A DNA stretch of 64,000 bases. Origin: CAVREM01 sp963728825. GTDB lineage: Bacteria; Acidobacteriota; Vicinamibacteria; Vicinamibacterales; CAVVIG01. The stretch's first letter is position 1. Each line of letters starts with the position of its first letter. The stretch spans positions 558,001 through 622,000 of the forward strand of contig CAVSLA010000006.1 in the NCBI GenBank assembly GCA_963728825.1, written 5' to 3'. Shown here piece by piece: positions 9,184-17,318 of this stretch. The translations under genes were made by a program, and so were the position numbers. Below the pieces are notes generated by a model. It saw nothing but the letters and a program-made list of their open reading frames with translations, ran no database searches and was not told the DNA's origin.

Positions 9184-9396
9184 CCATACCAGCTTGGCGG
9201 TAGCCAAACAATCCTGATAAGGGGCGATTCGTTCGGAACCTGCCGGGCGATCCAACAACCTGAACTAGCGGCCGGCGAGATCGTAATTGTTCGCTATTCT
9301 GGCGCCTTTTCAGGCGATCCCGAGCCCGGAAGGCGCCCGGGGAACTCCTTTTGGGGGCTCAGGAAGCCCGGCTCACAGACGTGGACTTAACCGGGG

Positions 9397-10161
9397 TCAC
9401 AGGTGGATGTTTTTCAGCAGAAAAACGTGGTGCGCTTGCAAGGTACGTCGTGGCGGAGCGTGGAGCAGCAGCGGATGCATCAGGATGATATCGCCGGCCT
9501 CTGCCGTATTCTCGAGGATTTGCAGCCGGATGCCGTCGACCTCTTCAACCCGCGCGTGAAACCGTTCGATGCGGGCAGCCGGATGGCCGGCGGTGCAGAG
9601 ATCCCGCAAGTACGGATGGCGATGTACTGACTTCCGCAGTTCGGCCTCGTGCGCGCCTGGCCGAGGCGGATTCTCGACGAACCACCGATGTACCAGCCGA
9701 TGCGAGCCGCTGATGATGTTCATCCCGCCGGCGCGTGGCTCGACATCGCCGAACATCGCGTGGACCTTCACGCCGCTAGGCGGTGCGAGTGGCCCCGCGT
9801 AGTCCGCGTCGGCATGCCATCCGTCGGCCGGCACATTCCACGGCCGATCGGTCGGGAACACGATGAAGAACGCTCCCCAGTCCGACGGCTGTCGCCACGG
9901 CTGCCCGCCGAGGACTTCGTCGATGGCCGCCAGCGTGCGCTCGCTGCCTACGGCACGAAACACCGGATCGGCCTTCAGATGTTGCAGATGGTCGGGCCGC
10001 TCTTTGTGCCAGGTCGCCGGATCGTCGCGCTGGATTCCGGCCTCAGCGAGCGCGCGCCAGACCACCTCGCGCATCGCGGCTGCTTCGGCGGCGCCGCGAT
10101 TACGAATCCAGCCGTGGGTTTGAAAGTGGTCGTGCGACATGACGCGTATCAAGCCGGCCAT
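9397..10161 (-). CDS. Phytanoyl-CoA dioxygenase (PhyH) family protein
   Basis: 254 aa. The non-haem Fe(II)/2-oxoglutarate signature is visible as GWHADADYAG (His and Asp ligands), with a distal His in DIILMHPLLLHAPPRR followed by the 2OG-binding Arg. PhyH-like enzymes hydroxylate small molecules in the cytoplasm; the substrate cannot be told. The start is 10161 or the internal ATG at 10140. It is divergent from the K+ channel gene, with only 20 bp between them. Confidence 0.75.
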   Translation of the reverse strand: MAGLIRVMSHDHFQTHGWIRNRGAAEAAAMREVVWRALAEAGIQRDDPATWHKERPDHLQHLKADPVFRAVGSERTLAAIDEVLGGQPWRQPSDWGAFFIVFPTDRPWNVPADGWHADADYAGPLAPPSGVKVHAMFGDVEPRAGGMNIISGSHRLVHRWFVENPPRPGAHEAELRKSVHRHPYLRDLCTAGHPAARIERFHARVEEVDGIRLQILENTAEAGDIILMHPLLLHAPPRRTLQAHHVFLLKNIHL

Positions 10162-10181
10162 CCCCTAACATACGGGGTCTC

Positions 10182-11891
10182 ATGAAGTACTTGTCCAGCC
10201 AGTTCGGCTTCCTTTTTACGGCCGGGGAGACGCGCACCAATCTCAAGGCCCTCCTCAATTACTTCGTCTTTCTCATCGTCATGGTCACGGCGTACGCCGT
10301 CCTGTTCCATCTGATCATGGGCCGCGTCGAAGGGCAGCAGCACTCGTGGATTACGGGTTTCTACTGGACGCTCGTGGTGATGACGACGTTGGGATTTGGC
10401 GACATCACCTTCACCACCGACGTCGGGCGCCTGTTCAGCATGGTGGTCCTCGTGTCTGGTGTGGTGTTTCTGCTCGTCATGCTGCCGTTTCTGTTCATCC
10501 GCCTGTTCTACGCGCCCTGGCTCGAGACACGGGTGCGGCTGCGCGCACCGCGCCACGTTCACGCTCGAACCACCGGGCACGTGATCATCACCGAGTACGA
10601 CGCCGTGGCCGCTGGTCTGGTCGAGCGCCTGCATGCCGCCGCCATCCCGTACTTCATCGTCGAGCCGGACGCGGGGAAGGCGGCGCGGTTGATCAGCGAC
10701 GACCTTTCCGTGATCGCCGGCGACAACGACAGCCGAGCAACCTACGAGCGCCTGCGCACGTCTGCCGCCCGTCTGGTCGTTGCCAACTGCGAGGACACCT
10801 CCAATACGAACATCACGCTGACCGTCCGCGAGGTCGCGCCGAGCGTGCATATCGCTGCGGTCGTCGAGGAGGACGACTCGGTCGACATCCTTCAGCTCAG
10901 CGGCGCCACGACAGTGCTGCCGCTGAAGCGCCAGCTGGGGGAGTCGCTGGCCAACCGTGTGGATACTGGTCGGGCAGAGGCACACGTCATCGGCTCGTTC
11001 CACGGCGTCCATCTCGCCGAGCTGCCGGTCCGCGACACGCTCCTGGCCGGTGCCCTCGTCCGCGACTCGCGCCTGCGCGAGCTGACCGGTCTGAGCGTCG
11101 TTGGGCTGTGGGAGCGCGGGCGCCTGCAACCCGCCTTCCCGCACACGTTGATTCGTGCCGACTCCGTGGCGGTGCTCGCGGGTTCGGCCCCGCAGATTCG
11201 CGCCCTCAACGCGCTGATCGGGGCCGATGGCGCGACCGCGCCGGTGCTGGTGATTGGCGCGGGAAAGGTCGGGCAGGCCGCAGCACGGGCGCTCAAACAG
11301 AAGGCCGTGGTCGTTCATGTCCTCGATCGCGACCAGCACGCACTCCAGACTCTTGCGCCGGACGTCGACGCGATCCATCCAGGCGACGCCGCCGACCGGC
11401 AGACGATCGAACGGGCCGGCATCGGCCGCGTCGCGTCCGTCCTGCTGACGACGAACGACGATGCCATGAATATTTACCTCGCCGTGTTCTGCCGCAAGCT
11501 CAATCCCGACCTGCGGATTGTGAGCCGCATCACCCACGAGCGCAACGTCGAGGCTATTCACCGCGCGGGCGCCGATTTCGTACTCAGCTACACCTCGCTT
11601 GGCGTCGACAGCATCATGTCGATCGTCAACGGCGCCGCCACTGTGGTGTTGGGCGAAGGAGTCAGGCTGTTCGAGGTTCGAGTGCCGCAATTTCTGGCGG
11701 GACAGCCGCTTTTGAAGACCGGCATCGGTTCTCGGACCGGTCTGAGCGTCGTCGCGATCGGCAACGAAGAGGCACTCACGACTCAGCTGACGGCGGAGAC
11801 CGTGCTTCCCCCCGGCGGCACCCTTCTGATGCTCGGGAATGCCGCGCAGCGCCAGCGCTTCGCCGAGGTGTTCGAGCAGGGCGCGGTCTAG
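10182..11891 (+). CDS. Potassium channel, 2TM with tandem RCK (TrkA) domains
   Basis: 569 aa. Two transmembrane helices (residues ~23-47 and ~87-109) flank a pore loop with selectivity-filter sequence TTLGFGD, the GFG variant of GYG. Next come a first RCK/TrkA-N region without a clean GxGxxG, a TrkA-C-like segment, then a second RCK with canonical VLVIGAGKVGQAAA and a final TrkA-C domain. This matches GsuK/MthK-like ligand-gated K+ channels, which sense nucleotides or ions through the cytoplasmic ring. Its end overlaps the convergent glycosyltransferase stop by 4 bp. Confidence 0.85.
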   Translation: MKYLSSQFGFLFTAGETRTNLKALLNYFVFLIVMVTAYAVLFHLIMGRVEGQQHSWITGFYWTLVVMTTLGFGDITFTTDVGRLFSMVVLVSGVVFLLVMLPFLFIRLFYAPWLETRVRLRAPRHVHARTTGHVIITEYDAVAAGLVERLHAAAIPYFIVEPDAGKAARLISDDLSVIAGDNDSRATYERLRTSAARLVVANCEDTSNTNITLTVREVAPSVHIAAVVEEDDSVDILQLSGATTVLPLKRQLGESLANRVDTGRAEAHVIGSFHGVHLAELPVRDTLLAGALVRDSRLRELTGLSVVGLWERGRLQPAFPHTLIRADSVAVLAGSAPQIRALNALIGADGATAPVLVIGAGKVGQAAARALKQKAVVVHVLDRDQHALQTLAPDVDAIHPGDAADRQTIERAGIGRVASVLLTTNDDAMNIYLAVFCRKLNPDLRIVSRITHERNVEAIHRAGADFVLSYTSLGVDSIMSIVNGAATVVLGEGVRLFEVRVPQFLAGQPLLKTGIGSRTGLSVVAIGNEEALTTQLTAETVLPPGGTLLMLGNAAQRQRFAEVFEQGAV

Positions 11892-13147
11892 GGCCGGAGC
11901 CCTTCGATCAGTTCACACGCCCGCGTCACGGCCGCCACCGGGTCCATGCGCGACGCGTACTCGCGGCATCGCGCGCGCCCTTCGCCGTCGGCGAGAGTCG
12001 TTCTGATGGCGTCCGCGACACGGTCTGCTCGATAACGTGTCTGCGGAATGCTTCGACCGAGCCCGAGTTGTTCGATGCGCCAGGCGTTGTCGAACTGGTC
12101 ATGCCCGTTGGGGACGACGAGATGCGGGATGCCCGCCTTGATCGTCTGCGCCAGCGTTCCGATGCCGCCGTGGTAGACGAGCATGGCGGCGTGCGGCAGC
12201 ACATCGCTGAACGGCAAATAGCCAAAGGTCTTCACGTCGGGTGGAAGATCTTCAGGCACCTGTTCCGGGAAGTTCGTGACGAACATCGCGCGCACGCGGA
12301 GATTGCGCACGGCCTCTGCCGACTCCCGGAAATAGCGATGCATGGTCGCTCCCGCCGATCCGGGGGTGAAGACGATCGGCGGTTCGCCGGCCTCGAGAAA
12401 CGCGCGCGCGTCGGACGGCAAGGTCGTCGTGCCGCTGTCCCAGAGCGGGAAGCCGACGAGATGTGTCTCGGGTGGCCAGTCGGACTGGGGCTTGGCGAAC
12501 CAGTCGGGAAAGAACCCGATCACCAGCCGTGGCGAATGCAGCCAGCGATGCATCACGCGATCGACTGGTGGCAGGCCGAGGGTCGCGCGGAACTCGTTCA
12601 CCGGACCCTTGAGCGCGCGATCGATCAGGAACCAGTCGGCCAAGCGAAAGAATCCGCGCTTGAACCACATCGGCTGGGACGCCGAGATCCGGATGTTGCC
12701 GGCCATACCCTGGTCGACGAGGCTGCGGATGATGCTCGGCTGGAGGTGGACCGTCGCCAGCGGCACGCCGAGCCGCTCCTGCGCGATGCGTGCACCGAAC
12801 GCGATACCCGACGAGGCGACGATCGTGTCGGCATCGGCGTGCCGCTCGATGTGCTGGTAGACCTGCGCCAGCGCCGGCAGGATGGCGCGTCGCGCGACCA
12901 CCTCGAACCCTCGGCGCCGGTGCCACAGATCCGGATCGGCGATCGTCGCGCGCGCATCGTCGAGCGTCCCGAGCGGAAGGAATCCGATGCCCTGTCCTTC
13001 AATCAACTCCTGAAAGAGCGGATTGGTCAGGATGATGGCCCGGTGCCCGCGACCCTGGAGTGCGATCCCGAGGGCTACGACCGGATGGACGTCGCCAGCA
13101 CTGCCGATGGCCGGCAGGAGCAGCTTCAACCGCCTGGTCGCGCTCAC
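11888..13147 (-). CDS. GT-B glycosyltransferase (UGT/MGT-like, family 1/28)
   Basis: 419 aa with the two-Rossmann GT-B layout. The N-terminal acceptor half begins LLLPAIGSAGDVHPVVALG. The C-terminal donor half has FTPGSAGATMH and the nucleotide-sugar motif LVYHGGIGTLAQTIKAGIP followed by PNGHDQFDNA. This is the macrolide/sterol glycosyltransferase-like group acting on lipids or secondary metabolites from UDP- or TDP-sugars; the acceptor is unknown. It is not part of an obvious biosynthetic cluster. Confidence 0.8.
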   Translation of the reverse strand: MSATRRLKLLLPAIGSAGDVHPVVALGIALQGRGHRAIILTNPLFQELIEGQGIGFLPLGTLDDARATIADPDLWHRRRGFEVVARRAILPALAQVYQHIERHADADTIVASSGIAFGARIAQERLGVPLATVHLQPSIIRSLVDQGMAGNIRISASQPMWFKRGFFRLADWFLIDRALKGPVNEFRATLGLPPVDRVMHRWLHSPRLVIGFFPDWFAKPQSDWPPETHLVGFPLWDSGTTTLPSDARAFLEAGEPPIVFTPGSAGATMHRYFRESAEAVRNLRVRAMFVTNFPEQVPEDLPPDVKTFGYLPFSDVLPHAAMLVYHGGIGTLAQTIKAGIPHLVVPNGHDQFDNAWRIEQLGLGRSIPQTRYRADRVADAIRTTLADGEGRARCREYASRMDPVAAVTRACELIEGLRP

Positions 13148-13210
13148 GTGATTACTCTAGCCGAGGCGGTTTGGCGTGGCGGTCTGCCTCACTCCTGCCG
13201 GGCGCGGTGT

Positions 13211-13585
13211 TTACTTTGGCGCGTTTCGATTGATGAACTCGACGCCAGCGGTTCCACCGCCTGAAAACACGCTGGACACCTCTGGCGCTGCGCCGTTGAC
13301 GGGTGACGACAGGTTGACTGTCTGTCCCGGTTTGGCGCGTGTGATTGGGACGACCTCGATGGTCTTGATGACGCGACCGTCCGACTGAGACACCACGACA
13401 CTTCGCCGGTCGCGCGCGATGGAGAACTGATAACTGCCCGCGGGCAGCAGCAGGCCCGACACCTGGACCGGAGAGGTGAACGTGGCGTTGGTGGTGACCC
13501 GCTGGGCGATCGCGGAGTCGCTAAACGCCAAAAGCGAGGCGAGACAGAGCGCTGCCGTGCAGAAGATCCTCGAGTACTTTGACAA
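13211..13585 (-). CDS. Small exported protein of unknown function
   Basis: 124 aa starting at TTG 13585, preceded by a GGGGG stretch. This start gives a proper signal peptide (IFCTAALCLASLLAFSDSAIAQ), whereas the longer frame to 13654 adds a non-hydrophobic leader. The mature part is beta-rich (VSGLLLPAGSYQFSIARD), reminiscent of small periplasmic beta-sandwich proteins common in Acidobacteria. No function assigned. Confidence 0.6.
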   Translation of the reverse strand: MSKYSRIFCTAALCLASLLAFSDSAIAQRVTTNATFTSPVQVSGLLLPAGSYQFSIARDRRSVVVSQSDGRVIKTIEVVPITRAKPGQTVNLSSPVNGAAPEVSSVFSGGGTAGVEFINRNAPK

Positions 13586-13745
13586 AGGCTGCCCCCGACA
13601 AGGGCTTTGCTGAAGTCTGGAACCGGCGACCGGGGAATGCCGGATCGAAGGCAACAGCCGCAGGAAAGGTGTGGTGAGAGTATAGACGAGATTCCCTTTC
13701 GGCTGACACCCTTTCCTGCGGCGTCCTTCTTGTCCGTGCCATCAC

Positions 13746-14396
13746 TCACTCCTTCGCGGGAATTCTGCGGAGTCGGCGCGTGCGATGGCGGTATTCGAAG
13801 GAAACACGGCACGGCACGCATGTGAACGTGTCCCACTGCTCCGGTTGACGGTCGCTGACGCCGCCAACGTGACTCAGCATGAACGTCAGGTCCCGGTCGC
13901 ATGATGGGCATCGTAGCTCGCGGGGCGGCATGGGTGGCGCTGTTGTTTCGAACGGTGAATGGGCCTTGACCGTTGTCTTCGGTCCTGACGAGACCTGTTT
14001 GGTGGGTCGCTGCCCAATCCGAAGCAACCGAGCGACGGTGGCAACAACCTCGTCTGGCGGTGTCGGTTTCACGAGCACCGCATCGGCTCCCGCTTCCCGC
14101 GCTCGGTCAAGTTGTGCCGGCCGCGCATCGCCTGTGATGACGAGAATCGGAACGGCCCGAGTCATGGAGTCGATGCGCAACATGCGACAGAGCGCGTATC
14201 CGTCGAGAAACGGCAGCGTTGTTTCGGTGAGCACGAGTGCCGGAACTCGCGACAGTGCTTTGGCGAGCGCATCGCGCCCATCCGACGCTTCGACCACATC
14301 ACAGTTGAGGGTCTGCAACGCGGTAGCAAGCAGCTGTCGAGTGTCGTCGTCCGGGTCGACAATCAGAACGCGAGGGTGCGTCGTCGTACGCGGCAT
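13746..14396 (-). CDS. Response-regulator receiver with atypical acceptor and C-terminal zinc-ribbon-like tail
   Basis: 216 aa from ATG 14396. The CheY-like fold is clear: VLIVDPDDDTRQLL (acidic pocket), PILVITGD (switch Thr) and DAVLVKP (conserved Lys). The phospho-acceptor position reads LVLTETTLPFLDGY, so the usual Asp is Glu, suggesting a constitutive or phosphorylation-independent receiver. The C-terminal part has LRCPSCD about 30 residues before FTCVPCR, a probable Cys4 zinc site, then a basic tail. Divergent from the Crp/Fnr gene across ~200 bp that should contain both promoters. Confidence 0.75.
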   Translation of the reverse strand: MPRTTTHPRVLIVDPDDDTRQLLATALQTLNCDVVEASDGRDALAKALSRVPALVLTETTLPFLDGYALCRMLRIDSMTRAVPILVITGDARPAQLDRAREAGADAVLVKPTPPDEVVATVARLLRIGQRPTKQVSSGPKTTVKAHSPFETTAPPMPPRELRCPSCDRDLTFMLSHVGGVSDRQPEQWDTFTCVPCRVSFEYRHRTRRLRRIPAKE

Positions 14397-14599
14397 GCTT
14401 CGAACGGCGCTGAAGGTCGCGGGTGACGCGGAAGGGTGTGCAGCCGCGTTGATGCGGTTACGCCCACGGGCGCGCTTACGCGAAAAAGCATCGTAGCGCC
14501 GGTGCGCGGCGATGTCTGTCACCTACACGACAACGGACGAAACAGAAAATGTGCACGCTCCGCTTGTCGGGCGTGCGATGACGACAGTAAAGTCGTTCG

Positions 14600-15313
14600 A
14601 TGCCGTTCGACCCAACACGTTCGAAGAACAAACTGCTTAACCTGCTGGAGCAGACCGCAAACGAGCGACTGCTGCCGTGCTTGAAACCAGCGACGCTCCG
14701 CGCGAAGCAAGTCCTCTACAAACCCAACCAGCCGATTCACGAGGTGTATTTCCCTGAAGATGCCGTCATCTCACTCATGGCCGTGATGGACAATGGTGAC
14801 ACGCTCGAGACAACCACCGTCGGGGTCGAAGGCGCATCATGGATTTCTGCTGACGTTGGTGTGCCGAGTTTTCCGTGTGAAACGGTCGTCGCGGTTGCTG
14901 GCCGTGCGCACCTGCTGAGCGTCGAAGATTTGGGCCGCGAGATGCGGGAAAATCGACATTTTCGTGACGTGCTGACCGCTTACTCTCACGCGCTTTTAAT
15001 TCACAGCCTGCGCATGACAGGTTGCACCGGCTTGCATTCGCTGGAACAGCGGTGCGCGCGTTGGATTCTGCTGACGACCGACCGTGTCGCGTCGGGGCGG
15101 TTTTCAATCACGCACGAATTTCTCGCGATGCTGCTGGGTGTGAGCCGCCCGTCGCTCAGTGAGGTCATCGCAGACTTCCAGAAGCGCGGCATGCTGGCAT
15201 TCCAGCACGGCTACCTCTCGATTCGCGACCGGGAGGCGCTCTGTCGCGTTTCGTGCGAGTGCTACGAAATCATCAAACACAACTATCAGCAGGTGAATGG
15301 CAATCGCTCGTGA
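14600..15313 (+). CDS. Crp/Fnr-family transcriptional regulator
   Basis: 237 aa. An N-terminal cyclic-nucleotide-binding-like beta-roll (QVLYKPNQPIHEVYFPEDAV, DTLETTTVGVEGASW) is followed by a long helix and a C-terminal winged helix (FSITHEFLAMLLGVSRPSLS as the HTH). There is no Cys cluster for an FNR-type iron-sulfur centre and no obvious cAMP-binding RxS. This is the divergent Crp group seen in many soil bacteria, often beside response regulators. Target genes are unknown. Confidence 0.85.
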   Translation: MPFDPTRSKNKLLNLLEQTANERLLPCLKPATLRAKQVLYKPNQPIHEVYFPEDAVISLMAVMDNGDTLETTTVGVEGASWISADVGVPSFPCETVVAVAGRAHLLSVEDLGREMRENRHFRDVLTAYSHALLIHSLRMTGCTGLHSLEQRCARWILLTTDRVASGRFSITHEFLAMLLGVSRPSLSEVIADFQKRGMLAFQHGYLSIRDREALCRVSCECYEIIKHNYQQVNGNRS

Positions 15314-15395
15314 CTCTGTCTGAGCGTGGTCGAGCAACTTCGCTCTGTGCGGAGCTACCTCGACACCGGACTCTGCATCAAATTGAGAGCTTCGT

Positions 15396-15650
15396 TTACC
15401 GGTTCCGCCGCTCGTTACGAGTCGCCCGGCGTCGGTCTGGTGTCTTTCGACGCTCCACAAATTCTCCGGACTTAATCGACCACTCTGCATCGCACTTTCG
15501 GCAGCACCATTTCAGCGTCACGGTGTTGCCTGCGACGATGGTTTCCGCCTGGAGCGTCCCCGTCGCTTTGCAGAACCTGCACTGCTCCGGGACGCGCAAT
15601 CTAAGCAGCGTATCCGGCACGCTTGCCCAGAACTGCACAGGAGGTGCCAA
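15396..15650 (-). CDS. Small zinc-ribbon protein
   Basis: 84 aa with two CxxC knuckles, EQCRFCKATG and WCCRKCDAEW, about 25 residues apart with intervening beta-strand-like sequence, then a basic Arg-rich tail. The pattern fits a Cys4 zinc ribbon. It converges on the Crp/Fnr gene. Function unknown; the regular knuckle spacing makes a real gene more likely than a chance frame. Confidence 0.55.
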   Translation of the reverse strand: MAPPVQFWASVPDTLLRLRVPEQCRFCKATGTLQAETIVAGNTVTLKWCCRKCDAEWSIKSGEFVERRKTPDRRRATRNERRNR

Positions 15651-16168
15651 GACCGGAGCGGGCGCCCCTAAATGGCGGCAGGAACAGAAGAAGCCGGACG
15701 AAGGTCAATCGACCCACTAGCGAAAGCTGCGTAGGCTCGCGGAACAAAAAGGCAAGCGCACACACCGCCGCGATGAAGCGTCCCTGCCCGCAATGCAGCG
15801 AAAACGGACGGTTCAGCCCGCCAGCTTTCTCGCCGTTGCCGAAACGGAACCCGCAACTCGGCTTAAGGTCATTCGATAAACAGGCCGAGCACGAAGCCCT
15901 CTGAGCGCCGTGAAGGCTTCCTGCCCGAACGACCGGCAGAACGAACATCGCCCAGCGAATCGGCCACCATGTAAAAGGCCACCGCGCCCGGTCGGCCCTG
16001 CCCGTCCGGCCGGTCACGATCGGCGATCACGCCGATCAGACAAACCGTGGAAATCAGGACAGCCCGGCACAGACTGCGGACGCGCTCTTTCGTCAGCACA
16101 CTGCCTTGTGATTCTTGGTGCCCACGTTAGCCGTTGGTTAGCTAATCATGCCTCAGGAAAGAGGCCCG
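15651..16168. other. ~520-bp stretch with no supportable gene
   Basis: Several short frames cross this stretch on both strands, but none has a recognisable domain or convincing start. A 43-codon frame from ATG 15773 opens with CPQC but has no second knuckle. With the neighbouring zinc-ribbon gene and broken GIY-YIG gene it looks like a small accessory or decaying patch next to tRNA-Leu. Confidence 0.5.
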
Positions 16169-16503
16169 TCATGCTGTTGACCGGGCCAGCCAGTCCGTCC
16201 ACGTGAAGCCGGTTCGGACACGAGCCTTCTGGCTGACACCTGATAGAGCCGCAACGTCGCCTCGGACGAGCAACTTCTTCTTCTGCCGACTCCAGCGTTT
16301 GATCTGCCGTTCACGCTTGCACGCTTGCGGGCTTCTTGTCTCGAACTGTGCCTCTCGGCATAGACGATGCGGACTGGCCGCTTCCTGGCTGTGTAGCTGC
16401 CTCCACGTCCATCGTTGTGGTCCTGCTCGCGCGCCTGCAGGTTTGAAGTCTCGCCCACGTACAGACTGTTGTCCGCGCAACGCAGCAAGTAGACGTAATG
16501 CAT
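16169..16503 (-). pseudogene. GIY-YIG nuclease (YhbQ/UPF0213-like), frameshifted by an 8-bp duplication
   Basis: Reading from ATG 16503, HYVYLLRCADNSLYVGETSN is a clear GIY-YIG N-terminus, followed by GRGGSYTARKRPVRIVYAE. After QEARKR the frame is lost, while the expected ERQIKRWSRQKKKLL continues in another frame to the stop at 16169. The cause is visible: ACGCTTGC occurs twice in tandem (16313-16328). Removing one copy restores a continuous ~108-aa protein of normal family length. Palindromic DNA lies directly upstream of its start, then tRNA-Leu. Confidence 0.8.
16313..16328. repeat. 8-bp tandem duplication breaking the GIY-YIG gene
   Basis: ACGCTTGC at 16313-16320 is repeated exactly at 16321-16328. 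Deleting one copy restores the family sequence ARKRERQIKRW. It could come from replication slippage, a transposon footprint or an assembly error. Confidence 0.85.
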
Positions 16504-16554
16504 CCCTTGACGACGATGCCATCGTCGGCGGGATGTCGGCAATCCTTCGACTCT

Positions 16555-16671
16555 CCTTCGACTCGCAATCGGCCAGCCTTCGGCCGGCCGATTACTCGCT
16601 CAGGACATTCGACGTGATCGATGGGCTCGCCATGAGCGAGCCTTTCGGCTCGCCGGAGGCGAGCTGAAAGG
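16555..16671. repeat. Nested palindromes between GIY-YIG gene and tRNA-Leu
   Basis: The outer element runs from CCTTCGACTCGC to ACTCGCTCAGGACA and encloses a hairpin with stem AATCGGCC/GGCCGATT (16567-16593). A second hairpin lies at 16642-16670 with arms CTTTCGGCTCGCC and GGCGAGCTGAAAG. Such GAGCGAG/CTCGCTC palindromes are, from memory, frequent beside small GIY-YIG genes in environmental genomes. Confidence 0.75.
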
Positions 16672-16680
16672 CGAGTCGAA

Positions 16681-16767
16681 TGGTGCGGAAGAGGGGATTC
16701 GAACCCCTACGATATTGCTATCGCCAGCCCCTCAAGCTGGTGCGTCTGCCAGTTCCGCCACTTCCGC
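16681..16767 (-). tRNA. tRNA-Leu (GAG)
   Basis: The minus strand folds as a type II tRNA: acceptor GCGGAAG pairs with CTTCCGC, anticodon stem CCAGC/GCTGG with loop TTGAGGG (anticodon GAG), a long variable arm typical of Leu, and T-arm GGGGTTCGAATCCCC. The 3' CCA is encoded at 16681-16683. Confidence 0.95.
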
Positions 16768-16789
16768 AAGGGCAGGAGGTAAGGAACTC

Positions 16790-16870
16790 GAAATTGGGAA
16801 TTAGGAATTATGAATTAGGAATTCCGTTCAGTTCCTCGGATCAGCATTCTTAATTCCTAATTCCTAATTT
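16790..16870. repeat. Inverted heptamer array (GGAATTA type)
   Basis: Five 7-nt units run from 16790 (variants of GGAATTA), followed by a 25-bp spacer and three inverted units (CTAATTC type) to 16870. The arms are complementary and would form a hairpin between tRNA-Leu and secG. The unit is the same as in the array at 23898-23981. Confidence 0.85.
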
Positions 16871-16881
16871 CGCTGTTCTTG

Positions 16882-17298
16882 TCACTGCGGCGGTTTGGGT
16901 GTCTCCGCCGGTGCCGGTGTTTCGCTCGCCGGCGGCGTCGCCGGAGCGGGCGTCGCGGGGGTTGTTGACCCCGGTGTCGTCGTCGACTCCGGGCTCGTCG
17001 GCGTCGTCTGCGCCGGCGCGGGGGCCGGCGGGGGCGCCGTGCCGCGCATCAGCGTCGAGCTGCCACCGCGCTCGCCCAGAATTGCCAGGCCGAGTGCACC
17101 GAGCATGAACAGAGCCGCGAAACCAGCGGTGACCTTCGCCAGCAGCGTTGCGCCGCCGCGTGCGCCGAACGCGGTCTGGCTGCTGCCGCCGCCGAACGCG
17201 CTGGCCATGTCGCCGCCCTTGCCCTGCTGCAGCAGGATGACCAAGAGCAGAACGAAGCAGATGAACACGTAAAGAGCTGTAACTGCGTAGTAAAGCAT
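16882..17298 (-). CDS. secG: Preprotein translocase subunit SecG
   Basis: 138 aa from ATG 17298. SecG features: first membrane helix TALYVFICFVLLLVILLQQ followed by GKGGDMASAFGGG and SSQTAFGARGGA, then a second helix (AGFAALFMLGALGLAIL). The C-terminal ~55 residues form a Pro/Ala/Thr-rich low-complexity tail, longer than in enterobacterial SecG. Part of the inner-membrane SecYEG channel. It follows tpiA by 20 bp on the same strand, the usual gap-pgk-tpiA-secG order. Confidence 0.95.
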   Translation of the reverse strand: MLYYAVTALYVFICFVLLLVILLQQGKGGDMASAFGGGSSQTAFGARGGATLLAKVTAGFAALFMLGALGLAILGERGGSSTLMRGTAPPPAPAPAQTTPTSPESTTTPGSTTPATPAPATPPASETPAPAETPKPPQ

Positions 17299-17318
17299 GG
17301 GGTTTCTGGAAACCGAAA

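Noticed and set aside
9120..9396. Riboswitch before the TonB receptor
   Set aside because: I looked for cobalamin and cyclic-di-GMP riboswitch core motifs and found none; only a short dyad is present.
10346..13264. 972-codon frame spanning the K+ channel and glycosyltransferase genes
   Set aside because: Arg-rich, motif-free shadow crossing two well-supported genes on opposite strands.
16504..16767. tRNA-targeted integrative element with attachment repeats
   Set aside because: I found no second copy of the tRNA-Leu 3' end and no integrase within the window.
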